A stretch of 64,000 nt of DNA, taken from NCBI GenBank assembly GCA_018432315.1, contig JAHDLB010000030.1:124001-188000 (forward strand), written 5' to 3'. The position numbers and the translations under genes were made by a program. Under the pieces are notes generated by a model. It was not told the DNA's origin, ran no database searches, and saw nothing but the letters and a program-made list of their open reading frames with translations. How positions within the stretch are numbered: position 1 is the stretch's first letter; each line of letters begins with the position of its first letter. Positions 46,279-57,000 of this stretch are shown piece after piece. The stretch is from Anaerolineae bacterium. GTDB taxonomy: Bacteria; Chloroflexota; Anaerolineae; Aggregatilineales; Aggregatilineaceae.

Positions 46279-48249
46279 CTAATCCTCAGTCACTTGCTGC
46301 ACGCCATACACATCCTTGCGAACCCACAACATCACCTGCTCGGATGGGACCGGCTTGAGGCGCGAATCGCCCCGGTACAGCCACATCAGCCCGTCGCGCC
46401 ACGAGAGGCTGTCCGTCGCCCACATCCGGCGCAGGATCAGGTCTTTGCCCACGTAATCGGCGCCCATCGCCGGCTGAGGGACGGTCACCGGCATGACGAC
46501 CGCCGCCGTGCTGACCTCGGACCCCACGCCGCGCACGAACACCGTGTTCGGGAAGCTGCGCAGCGCCCAGGCCAGCGCGCCATCCCCCGGCGCCTGGGCC
46601 GTCACGCCGATCAGGTGCGGCGTGCCTGTCGCGCGCAGGCTCATCTCCTGCAGCGTGTCGCGCAGCTCGTCCATATCGTGCGTCACCGGGTCCACGTACC
46701 ACAGCTCGCGCGGGTCGTCGTAGGCTTTGAACGCCGCGCGCCCGCCCAGGCCGAAGCCGAACACCAGCAGGTAAGCCAGCGTGCCCAGCGCCAGCCCGCG
46801 CCACGCGGCGCGCGCGCCCCACAGGCTGCCCGCCAGGAAGAACAGCACGCCGTTGAGCAGCAGCACCAGCACGGTCACCAGCAGCCGCAGCTGGATATTC
46901 CCCAGGATGAACGCGAACACCGGCGCACCCTGGATCGTCACCACGTCGCCCTGGGCCGAGTTGCGGCTGTAGACACCCTCCAGCAGCTTGCGCGCCAGCG
47001 CGCCCAGGTCGGTCACCTCGGCGGGCAGATCGACCAGCAGGAATTTGCCGAGCAGCACCGCGCTCACGCCGATCGCCATCCACAGCGCACACGTCACCAC
47101 GCCGTGCAGCGGGACGCTCCAGCCCGGCACCTGCCACACCAGCCCGGCGCGCTCGGCCAGCCAGCCGACGATCGCCAGCCCGACGAGGATCGTGAGCGGC
47201 AGCGTCAGCCACAGCGCGTAAGCCGCGTCCGCGCCGGTGTACACCAGCGACCACACGACTCCAGCCAGCGCCCACCCGGCCAGCGCCCGCTCGAAGAACC
47301 CACCGACCCGCACGGCGCGATAGCTCGCCAGCAGCCCGGCCAGCATGATCCCCGGCTCGTAGCGCAGCGCGATCCACAGCGGGAAGGCCAGCGGCGCGCC
47401 TTCCAGCCGCGTCAGAAAGCCCTGGGCGCCGTTCCACACCAGATGCCCGATCGCCGTTACGCCGGACGGCAGCCAGAAAAACCCGGTCCCGATCACCAGG
47501 ACGGCGAACCCGGCGGCCAGCGCCCCGTTCGCCCACGGCCACGCCCGCCACAGCTCGCGGATGGCGCGGCCCATGTCCGTCTCCGGATCGTCGTCGGTGA
47601 TCCAGGCGAACCACACGCCGAAGGCCAGCGCGGCCAGCGCCAGCAGTCCCGCCGGCTCGACGAGCAGCGCCATCGTTGCGAAGGCCGCCGTCGCCGCCAC
47701 CGCCCAGGCGGGCGCGCGCGTCTCCACGAAGCGCAGCACCAGCCACGGCCCGACCACCGCCAGCAGCATGGTCCACACCACCGGGCTGGACGTGCGCGCG
47801 GCGAGCAGCGCCACCGGCGAGATCGTCAGCAGCAGGCTGGTCACCAGCGACGGCAGCGGGTTCACGTAGCGCCGCCACAGCAGCGGCGACAGCGTGAGCA
47901 GGACGCCGCCCAGCGCCGCCGGGAAGCGGGCCGCGAAGTCCCCCTGCCCCAGGAAAGTGAAGCCGAACAGGTGCAGCGCCTGCGTCAGCGGGCTGCGCGC
48001 GACCAGAGTCTCGCCGGGCACGTCCAGGTCGATGGCGCGCAGCACGGCCAGCGCCTCGCGGGCTTCGGCGTCGTTCAGCGGGGCGTGATCGAGCTGCGCG
48101 AACCGCAGCGCCAGCGACGCCACCGCCAGCGCCACGTAGAGCGCGACTTCCAGCGTGATCCAGGCGTGGATCGCGGGAAGCGCCCGCTCCTCAGGGCCGG
48201 CGGCGTGGTCGTCCGCCGTGATCGGCATGTCGTTAACGCTCGCGCTCAT
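46279..48249 (-). CDS. PMT/GT39-like polytopic glycosyltransferase
   Basis: 656 aa with about ten to twelve membrane helices and a short outer C-terminal domain. The first loop HAPLNDAEAREALAVLRAI carries the acidic D-x-E pair of lipid-phosphate-sugar transferases. Later segments FPAALGGVLLTLSPLLWRRY are typical of PMT_2. Sugar and acceptor unknown. ATG 48249 is preferred because AGGA lies 6-7 bases upstream; a GTG directly before it (48252) is the other option. It lies 15 bases after the DUF2298 gene and 19 bases before the sigma factor gene. Confidence 0.83.
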   Translation of the reverse strand: MSASVNDMPITADDHAAGPEERALPAIHAWITLEVALYVALAVASLALRFAQLDHAPLNDAEAREALAVLRAIDLDVPGETLVARSPLTQALHLFGFTFLGQGDFAARFPAALGGVLLTLSPLLWRRYVNPLPSLVTSLLLTISPVALLAARTSSPVVWTMLLAVVGPWLVLRFVETRAPAWAVAATAAFATMALLVEPAGLLALAALAFGVWFAWITDDDPETDMGRAIRELWRAWPWANGALAAGFAVLVIGTGFFWLPSGVTAIGHLVWNGAQGFLTRLEGAPLAFPLWIALRYEPGIMLAGLLASYRAVRVGGFFERALAGWALAGVVWSLVYTGADAAYALWLTLPLTILVGLAIVGWLAERAGLVWQVPGWSVPLHGVVTCALWMAIGVSAVLLGKFLLVDLPAEVTDLGALARKLLEGVYSRNSAQGDVVTIQGAPVFAFILGNIQLRLLVTVLVLLLNGVLFFLAGSLWGARAAWRGLALGTLAYLLVFGFGLGGRAAFKAYDDPRELWYVDPVTHDMDELRDTLQEMSLRATGTPHLIGVTAQAPGDGALAWALRSFPNTVFVRGVGSEVSTAAVVMPVTVPQPAMGADYVGKDLILRRMWATDSLSWRDGLMWLYRGDSRLKPVPSEQVMLWVRKDVYGVQQVTED

Positions 48250-48264
48250 CACTCATCCTGTCGT

Positions 48265-51060
48265 TCAATTCGGCGCCACGCGGTACACGGCCACGCTGCC
48301 GCTCTCACACACCGGCTGCAGCACCTGGGCGAATTTCTCCAGCCCCATCGCGTATTCGCGCTGCAACCCCTCGTCCCCGCCGGCCAGCTCGTTGACCATC
48401 TGGCGCTCGGCGTAGCCCACGACGATATAATTGATCCCGTAGCGGTCGATCAGGCTCCAGGCGCGGTCCCAGTCCTGCGTCGTGTAGATCTCCCCCACGT
48501 CGGTCGCCCGGTCGCGCGGTTGGCCGTTTTCCAGGCGATGGTCGGTCACGCGCGGGTAGGACTCGCCGCGCCACTGCCGCTCGTGGTTCTGCCAGCCGAT
48601 CAGCGTCGGGATGCCGGTCAGCCCGCTGAACCGCGAGCGCTGCGGCTCGTAGGCCCCGCCCGGCGCTTCGAGCAGCACGGCGTCGCGCTCCGGCCCCAGG
48701 TCCAGCAGGCACTGGATCGCGGCGTACTCCTCGCTGTTGACCATCTGCGGCACCCCGTCCAGCGTCAGCGGCGGCAGTTCCGGGCAGATCTCGCCCGCGG
48801 TCGAATCGCAGGCCGCGATCTGTTTCTGGGTGCGCAGCCGCCCGGTATCGACCAGCGCCCGCCCCCGCATCGCCAGGACGGGATAGGCCATCCCCGCGAC
48901 GAACAGCACGGCGACCACCGCGCCGAACGCCACCCGGCCCGCCCGCACGCGCGCGGACAGCGGAGCCGGACTCGCCGCCCCGCGCCGGGACGTGCCCGCG
49001 ACAGGCTGGCCGCCCGCCAGCACAGACCACACCGCAAACGCGCTCGCCAGGCTGAAAACCAGCCAGCCCTGGTAGTATAACTTAAAAACGGTATTGATCC
49101 GCACCGCGAAATTGTCGCGCAGGTAGACGAAGTCCGGCGCGAAGGTCAGCACGGCGCCCGCCCCGGCCAGCAGCAGCGCGAACCCGGTCGCCGGGCTGTA
49201 GGTGATCGCCCGCACCCAGACCACGCCATCCTCGCGGATCTCGCGCTGCTCGACGTCGACCTCGGTCACCGAGCGAACTGCCGGGCGCGCGAACAGCCGC
49301 CCAACCACCAGGTAGATCATGACCAGCAGCGCGAGTTCGCTCGGCAGGCCGGACAGCCGCCGAGCCAGCACGTCCGGCACGATCTCGCCCAGCCCGCCGG
49401 AGCCATTCACCACGGCGTAGACCGCGCCGCGCACGTCGTCCCGGCCCCAGACCGACACGCCGAGCGCCGCCGTCACCACGATCGCGGCGCAGGCGGCGAA
49501 CGTCAGCCCCAGCAGGCCCGCCTGCCAGTGAAAGCTCCGCCCGGCGCGGCGCATCTCGACGATCAGGAAGACGAGCAGGATGACCAGGAACGTCCCGAAC
49601 TGCAGGAAGAACTGCTGCCACTGCGTCGGGTAGATCACGTTGGGCAGCACGCCGCCCGCCTGCGACGTGAAGCTGATCAGCCACGGCAGGTAGAAGACCA
49701 GCGTCAGCCCGCCCACGATCGCCGCAAAACGGACGATCCCGATCAGGTCGTCGCGGTTCAAGGTCCCGGTGCCGCTGCGCACCAACCGCCGCAGCGCCTC
49801 CGCGCCGACCAGCAGCGGCAGGTAGATCGCGTCCCACGAGTTCATGAACACCATGCCGCCGACCCAGATCGCGTACAGCGGGTACTCGTAGCGGGCCAGC
49901 GCGCGCCCGCCGAGCACGAGATTGAGCGCCAGCCCCAGCGCCAGCACGGCGAACGGCAGCGCCAGCACGTGCGGGTGAATATCGGACAGCACGAAACTGA
50001 AACTCGGAACTTCGGTGATCGGCTGGACGCCGATCGGGTCGCCGTTCAGGTCCCGGTCGTGCACGACGCGGCTGTACCGCCAGCCCAGGTCCCAGAAGCC
50101 CCACTCGTCCAGCGGCACCCGGTCGTCGTCCCAGTTGGGGACCGAATCGCCGTCGGTATCAACCGGGACGTCGATCAGCGCGCCGTTCTCGTCCATCACC
50201 GGCACCGTCCCGGCGCGACGTTCCACGTCCCAGAAATCGAAATAGGCCGCGTTCACCAGCCCCGGCGTATACCCGCGATAGGGGAACTCGACCAGCGCCG
50301 TGCCCAGGTTGCCCATCAGCGCCAGGAAGCACAGCCCCAGGGCGCCCGCCGCCAGCGCCGCCCGGACGCTCCCCGCGCGGAAGCGCCCCGCCGGGCCGCG
50401 TGACCGCACCATGTTGTACACCACGCCCAGCGCGCCGGTGCCGGTCAGCGCGAACGTCATGGCGATGGTGATGTTGAAGGCCACGCCGCTGCTCACGCCG
50501 CTCAAGTCGGCCAGCATGGCGGCGATCACGTAGCCGAAATAGTAGTAGCTGATCGCGTAGCCGCTCAGCCACGGGTCGCGCGGCGGAAACACCTCGCTGC
50601 TGCGGATGCCGTTGAGGAACATGATCTCCATCGGCTTTTCGGTACTTTGCATCTCCGGGTTGTGAGCGCGATACGCCGCCCAGCCGAACAGCAGCAGCAG
50701 GAACAGCGCCTCGGTGATGACGATCAGCCACAGGTTCTCGCGCGCCCAGGCGCGCACCGGCGGGCGGTCATCCCAGCGGAAGAACGCCACCAGCCCCACC
50801 GCCAGCACGGCGATCCAGGCGAAGACCATGCCGCCCGGCGTGTTGTGCAGCAGGCCCAGACTCGCCAGGAACCAGAAGACGAACCCGGTCAGCATGACGC
50901 CCGCCGCCCGCGCCAGCGTGTAACCGCGATCGGGCAGGCCGCCCAGGACGCGATACACCAGCGGCCACGCCGCCGCGCCGGCCAGCGTGACCAGCAGCCA
51001 CCAGCTCAGCACGTTGCCGCCTTCGCGGCCCAACCAGTCCACAACCAACGACCAATCCAT
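48265..51060 (-). CDS. DUF2298 / Chlor_Arch_YYY (TIGR03662) membrane protein
   Basis: 931 aa, strongly hydrophobic. STEKPMEIMFLNGI (about 139-152), FPPRDPWLSGYAISYYYFGYV (about 158-178, with the YYYxG hallmark at 172-176) and SFVLSDIHPHVLALPF (about 355-370) are the conserved blocks of the family. A loop near 301-313 has the pattern DTDGDSVPNWDDD, like a thrombospondin type 3 or EF-hand calcium loop. The end (about 740-931) is a soluble outer domain with INYIVVGYAERQ. Biochemical role unknown; polytopic layout and neighbours suggest a sugar transferase. ATG 51060. Confidence 0.87.
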   Translation of the reverse strand: MDWSLVVDWLGREGGNVLSWWLLVTLAGAAAWPLVYRVLGGLPDRGYTLARAAGVMLTGFVFWFLASLGLLHNTPGGMVFAWIAVLAVGLVAFFRWDDRPPVRAWARENLWLIVITEALFLLLLFGWAAYRAHNPEMQSTEKPMEIMFLNGIRSSEVFPPRDPWLSGYAISYYYFGYVIAAMLADLSGVSSGVAFNITIAMTFALTGTGALGVVYNMVRSRGPAGRFRAGSVRAALAAGALGLCFLALMGNLGTALVEFPYRGYTPGLVNAAYFDFWDVERRAGTVPVMDENGALIDVPVDTDGDSVPNWDDDRVPLDEWGFWDLGWRYSRVVHDRDLNGDPIGVQPITEVPSFSFVLSDIHPHVLALPFAVLALGLALNLVLGGRALARYEYPLYAIWVGGMVFMNSWDAIYLPLLVGAEALRRLVRSGTGTLNRDDLIGIVRFAAIVGGLTLVFYLPWLISFTSQAGGVLPNVIYPTQWQQFFLQFGTFLVILLVFLIVEMRRAGRSFHWQAGLLGLTFAACAAIVVTAALGVSVWGRDDVRGAVYAVVNGSGGLGEIVPDVLARRLSGLPSELALLVMIYLVVGRLFARPAVRSVTEVDVEQREIREDGVVWVRAITYSPATGFALLLAGAGAVLTFAPDFVYLRDNFAVRINTVFKLYYQGWLVFSLASAFAVWSVLAGGQPVAGTSRRGAASPAPLSARVRAGRVAFGAVVAVLFVAGMAYPVLAMRGRALVDTGRLRTQKQIAACDSTAGEICPELPPLTLDGVPQMVNSEEYAAIQCLLDLGPERDAVLLEAPGGAYEPQRSRFSGLTGIPTLIGWQNHERQWRGESYPRVTDHRLENGQPRDRATDVGEIYTTQDWDRAWSLIDRYGINYIVVGYAERQMVNELAGGDEGLQREYAMGLEKFAQVLQPVCESGSVAVYRVAPN

Positions 51061-51081
51061 CAGCGCCTATCCGCCGTCCAG

Positions 51082-54000
51082 TCAGCCATCCGCGCGCGCG
51101 GAGGCCGCCTCAGTCGCCGCGCCGGGGACGACCCGGTAAACCCGATCCATATACACGCTCTCCGCCGGACATGCCTCAATGTCGCCGGCGCTCGTGTCCA
51201 GGCACACCGGCGCCTCGTAGACCACCTCCAGCAGCCCGCGCCCGACCATCGTCTCGAATTTCGCCAACCCCGCCGCGTGCCCGGCGGACAGCTTGCCGGT
51301 GTCCGGGTTCAACTCAATGTCGTCGTAGAAAACGCGCTCCAGAATGCCCACGACGATATATTCGATGTCGTAATGCCGGATCAGCCCCAGCACCGCCTCG
51401 ATCCCAGCCTCGCCGTCGAGCGCGTAAAACGCCGCCGAGTTATTCTCGCGCGTCTGCACCAGCACGTCCATATTCGGCAGCGTGTGCTGCTGGCGCTGGT
51501 GGAACGTCCAGCCCAGCATGGTCGGCAGGCCGGTGTAAATGCTGATCCGCCCGCCCCAATGGTATTCCGACGGGTAGAGGTGCGCCTCCATCACCACCGG
51601 CGTGCCTTCGACGTTGTCCTGCAGCCAGCGGATCAGGTGGTAATCGCTCTCCAGGCTGAACCACACGCCATGCTCGCCGTGGATCGCGTGTTTCATGTAG
51701 GCCATGCCGTCCAGCGTGCGCGGCGTCTCGTCCCTGTTGAAGCGATCGAGAAAGCGCGCCTGCGTCGCCAGCAGCGGGTACAGCAGCGCCGCCGCCACCA
51801 GGATCATCAGCCCGGTCTGCCACGCGATCCGCACGCCGACCTTCCATTGGCCCGCCGTGCGCAGCATCCACGCCAGCGCCACGCCGCCCACCACGCTCAG
51901 CAGGAACCACACCTGCAGGTAGAACTTGAACACCGTGTTCTGCCGCCCGATGTCGCCATCCAGCACGACGACCTCGACGCCGATCGTGATCGCCAGCGCC
52001 AGCACGATCAGCGCGTAGACCGCCCGCAGCAGCGCGTTCTGGCGCGGCAGGAAGAACAGCAGCGCCGCCCAGGCGATCAGCGGCACGGCCACCTGCGCCG
52101 CCGGGACCTCGCGCACGCCGTAGACGATCGACCCGGCGAGGACGATCGCCATCCCGCCCAGCACCACCAGCACCGGCACGGCCAGCCCCTGGAGCTGCCG
52201 CACGGCGGTGTACCGCAGCCAGCGCGCCGACTGCCACACCAGGAACGACACTGCGATGAACAGGAACAGCCCGTGCACGTACAGGTAGACCCACAGCGGC
52301 GTGGCCTGGCCTTCCCACGGTTTGACCGAGTTGTACGCCGTGGCGAAATAGGCAGTGAACGGCAGCGCGACGACGAACGTCAGCCCCACGAACAGGACGA
52401 CGCGCCCGGTCCAGTCCACCAGCAGCCGCCGGTCGATGCCCGCCCGCAGCGCGATCAACAGCGCGACGTAGATCATCCCCACCAGCGCCAGCGCGCCCAG
52501 GACCCACAGCACGATGCTGCCCGCCGTCAGCGACGGATCGATCAGTTCTTCGCCCAGGCGCAGCCCGCGCCGCGTCTGCTGGTCGGCCTGCATCTGCTGC
52601 AGCAGGTAGAAGGCGATCCGCGCACCCACCGCCAGCGGGACCACGCCCACCAGCACCCACCACTCGCGGGCGCGACTGGGCCGCAGCAGGTCCCACAGCC
52701 GGTCCGCCAGGGGCGACGCGCGGCGCTCGCCCGGCGCACGGACCGCGCCGAGCCACGCGACGTACGTCAGGCCGGCAGCGCCCAGCAGCAGGTACGTGAT
52801 CCAGTCCCAGGAATTGGTCGGGCGCAGCAGACCCACCGCCAGCGCGCCGATCCCCAGCGCCAGCCCGGCTTCCCACCACGTCCTCAGCCGCCGCCCCGCC
52901 CCCAGGATCTCGGCCAACAGCCACGCCAGCGCCAGCAGCGTGACCGGCATGGCGATCAAGTGGGCGTGCAGGTCGCCGTAGAGGAAGGTGAAATAAGGCA
53001 TTTCGAGAATGGCGCCGCCCCCGGCATTGTTCGGCAGCTCGGCCAGAATCCGCGTGGGCGCCCAATACCAGCGGTGCGTCGCCATCGGTAGCTGCTTGCC
53101 GCCCAGCACGTCGCCCAGCCCCGCGACGAACGCGCTTACCTGCCGGCGCAGGTTGCCCAGCTCGTATTCCCACAGCCGGACCAGCGGCGGGTGGTTGATG
53201 TAGCTCTCGATGTAAGCGTCGGTGCGCTCCTGGGCCTCGCGCACCAGCTCGAACGTCTCCAGGTCGGTCGGCGCGTAGCCGTGCTCGTCGCGGAAATCCT
53301 CCACCGCCTCGGCGTAGAACCGGTCGTAGATCTCGGTGCGCCGCGGCTCGATCTCCTGCTGCCGCACCTGCGAAAACAGCGGCGGCTTGGTATAGCGCGG
53401 CGCGCCATTCTCGCCGGGCATGGCCGCGACGTTGGTCACGATCACGTGCACGGTGCCCAGGTTGCCCAGCACCATCGCCAGCACCAGCGCGGCCAGCCCC
53501 GCCAGCCAGGGGTTCCCCTTCGGCGCGCGCGGCTCGCCGCGAACGACCGGCGCAAGTAGCTCGGCTGCGATCGCGACGGGCTGCGTGTCACCATCCGCTG
53601 CCGGCTCGCCCGTTTCGGGCGCCGGGAGGAACTCGTCGCGCCGTTCGGGGCGCGGCACGACATCGACGCCGTCCCGCCGCGCCGCCACCCAGTTGTAAGC
53701 GATGCTGAACACAGCGGTGCCGGTCATGGCGTAGAGCGCGGGGATGATCAGGTTGTACGCCACCGACGGCTGAATCCCCAGCAGCTTCACCGGCGCGCCG
53801 ACGATCACGTACCCGAAATAGTAGTAGTTCATGTAGCCGCCGGCATACCACGGATCGATCGGCGGGAAGATCGTGCTGCGCAGCACCGCGTTGAAATAGG
53901 CGAAATCCATCGGCTTTTCGCCGCCGAAGGCGTTGTGCCACAGGTCCGGATTGCCCAGCCGCACCCACAGGAAGAAGGCGAACAGCAGCGCCGCCAGCCC

Positions 54001-57000
54001 TTCGAGCGCCAGCATATAGCGCCAGCCGCGCCGCACGTTCAGCCACCAATCGGCCCGCCGCCGCCACAGCAACAGCCCGCTCAGCGCGGCGAGCGCCAGC
54101 AGGATGATCGCGATGCCGGTCCGCGACCAGCTCGCCACCCCCAGCGTGCCGCCCACCCACGCGACCCACGCCACGATGAGCCAGGCGGCGGTCTTGGCGA
54201 GCGGATAGGCGCGGTCCGGCAGGGCGGGAAACGCCACGAACAGCAGCGGCCACGCCAGCCAGCCCGCGATCACGATCAGCGCCCACCACACGATCACGGC
54301 GGCGACCTCGCTCCGGTTGACCAGCGCGTCCAGGTCGAACAGGCGCGACCACGTGCCGCCCTCGCGCTGAGTGGCCCACTTGTCGTCGGGGAACTCGATC
54401 AGCGTCGGCGCCTCGGATGCCTGTTTGGCCCCCCACGGCACCACGCCCACCGGCTCCGGATCGACCACGTACCCGGCGTTGGCGGCGCTCACCGGGCGGA
54501 TCGAGACGCTGTCCAGGATCGCCGCCGTGTTGTCGTGGCTGTAGGCATCCGTCTTGGCGAAGACCAGCACCGCCGGGTGATCGTAGACGTGAAACGCCTC
54601 TTCGGCTTCCCAGTGCTCGTTCACCCAGCCCGGCAGGTCGTCGGTGGGCAGCGCCTGATCGCGGATCGTGATCGGCCCCAGGCTCGGCGGCGACTCGAAC
54701 ACTTTCACCAGCTCGTAGCCCAGCCGCCCATCGAACAGCGCGTCGTAATACGCCAGCGTCATCGGCCAGCGCATCGGCATTCGCGACAGCGAATCGTAGA
54801 AGCGGTTGCTGGTGATCACCAGGTAATCCGCCTGGTCGAGCGCGTTGATCATCGCGTCGCGCTTCTGCTGGTTATCCTCCAGGGACATCCACAGCTTGAT
54901 GCCCTGGTAATAGCCGCCGTAGACGCTCACCGCCGCGCAGTCCCACGACGACAGGCCGGACGGCAGATCGTCGCGGTAGATCACGTCGTCGGGGATGGCG
55001 CACACCGGCCACGGCACCGGGTCGTCCCAGTCGCCTTCCCACGCCACGACCGGCCCGGACGTGTACACCGGGTCGAGCGCCTCGACGACCAGCGTCGCCA
55101 TCTGGCGGCTGCCGCTCGCGTCCAGGCGGCGCACCTCCAGCGGCGGGTCCAGCTCCACGAGGCGCGGCTGGCCCAGCGGGTCGGCGTCGCGGTTGAAATC
55201 GTCGGTGATGCTCGCCGAGGCGACCTGTCCATCCGGCCCGACGACGCTCAGCCGGATCGTCTCCTCGTCCGCGTCGCGCAGAACGTCGCCCAGGTGCGGG
55301 ATCTCGATCGTCCGGATGGTGCCGTCGATCGGGATCGCGAAGGGAATCTCGTCGCGCCCGCCGACCGTCCAGTGCGTCGGCGTGGCCGGGATGTCGTCGC
55401 CGTACCCGACCAGGAACGGCTGTTCCGGCAGGGTGAAATCGATCGTGGCGTTCGACCCGTCGGCTACCTTCCGCAGCCCGACCGACACGTCGAAGAGGAT
55501 CGTCGTCTCGCCCTCGACGACGTTGTGCGTGAACATCACCGGCCCGCCCTCGACGGCGGTGATCTCCAGCACGTAGCGCGCCGCCTCGCCGCCAGAGGGA
55601 ACGGTCTGCGGCAGGATCACCTCGTCGCCCGGCTCGAAGGTGACCGACCGGCCATACGGCGACTCGCTCTCCGAGAAATCGGCGGTCACCGCGTCCTCGA
55701 ACACCATCTGCCGCCCCAGGGCCGGATCGTCGCGGAAGAGGCGCACGCGCACCGTCTCCGGCTCCGGGTCCTGGGCCGGGTCCCCGACGCGGTGCAGCAC
55801 GATCGCGGTGAGCTGCGCGTCGCCGCCCAGCGTGAAGGGATACGGCTGCTGTGTGGCCGGGTCGACCGCGCCTGGCAGCGTATCGAACGCGACCGACTCG
55901 CCCTGCTCCAGGTGCGCGATCGCGGGCGGGTTCGCCACGTACCCGCGCCCGATGTTCACCAGCTTGCGCGTGCCGCCGTCCGCCTCGACCCAGATGCCAA
56001 AATCGCCGGGCACCGTCTCCTGGAACCAGCGCGACGCGGCCACCCGCGTGAGCTGCTGGCGGTGAATGTTGTGGAAGGCGAATCCGTAGACGGTCGTGTA
56101 GCCGAGCACGACGATCAGCAGCCCGACCGCGCCCGCCAGCGCCAGCCGCTGCGCCGCAGCGGGCCGCGCCTGCCACCCGCGCCACGCCGCGCCCACCAGC
56201 CGGATCATCGCCCAGGCGGCGAACAGCGCCAGCGCCGGGTAGATCGGCAGGAAATAGCGCATGGTCGTCACCCAGCGCCCGCCCAGCCAGCCGAAGCAGA
56301 CCAACACCCACAGGAACGGGATCGCGTGACGGGTCCATTCGCGCCGCGCCCGGATCATCGACAGGCCGGCCCACGCCCAGGCCGCCCAGCTCACCACGCC
56401 CAGCGGAATGCCCAGCCCCCACAGCACGATGTTCCGCCACGGGAACAGGTACGGGGTCCGGTTCGCCCATTGGTGGTTGGGCGGCGCGTCCCAGTTGCCG
56501 GAGGTCAGGTGAGCCGCCTCGGAGACGTCGTCGCGCCAGCCGGGGTTGAATTGCAGCCCGAAGAGGCCCGGCCCCAGGAACGCGTGCGGCTGCAGCAGGC
56601 GGAACACGACGAACGACATCACCGCCGCCGCCATCACGCCGGTCAGCGCATACGCGACCAACCGGTTGCGCTGGACGCGCGGCAGGGCCCGGTCCAGCGC
56701 GGGCAGCGCCCGGATCGCCGCCGCCACGACAATGATCCCCGCCAGCGGCGCGACGTTGATCCGGCTGGCGACCGCGCCGCCCAGCGCGACGCCGAACAGC
56801 GCGTAATCGGTCAGCTCGGTCACGTCGAGGATCAGCAGGGCAATCGCTGCCGCGGCGACGAACAGCGTGGGCCGCGACGACAGCCCGCCGGCCAACAGGC
56901 CCACCACCAGCGCCATCCACATGATCCCGACCGACCCGACCGCCAGCGACTGGCTCCACGCGACCGGCAGCCCCATCGACTGGCGGCGCACCACGCCCGC

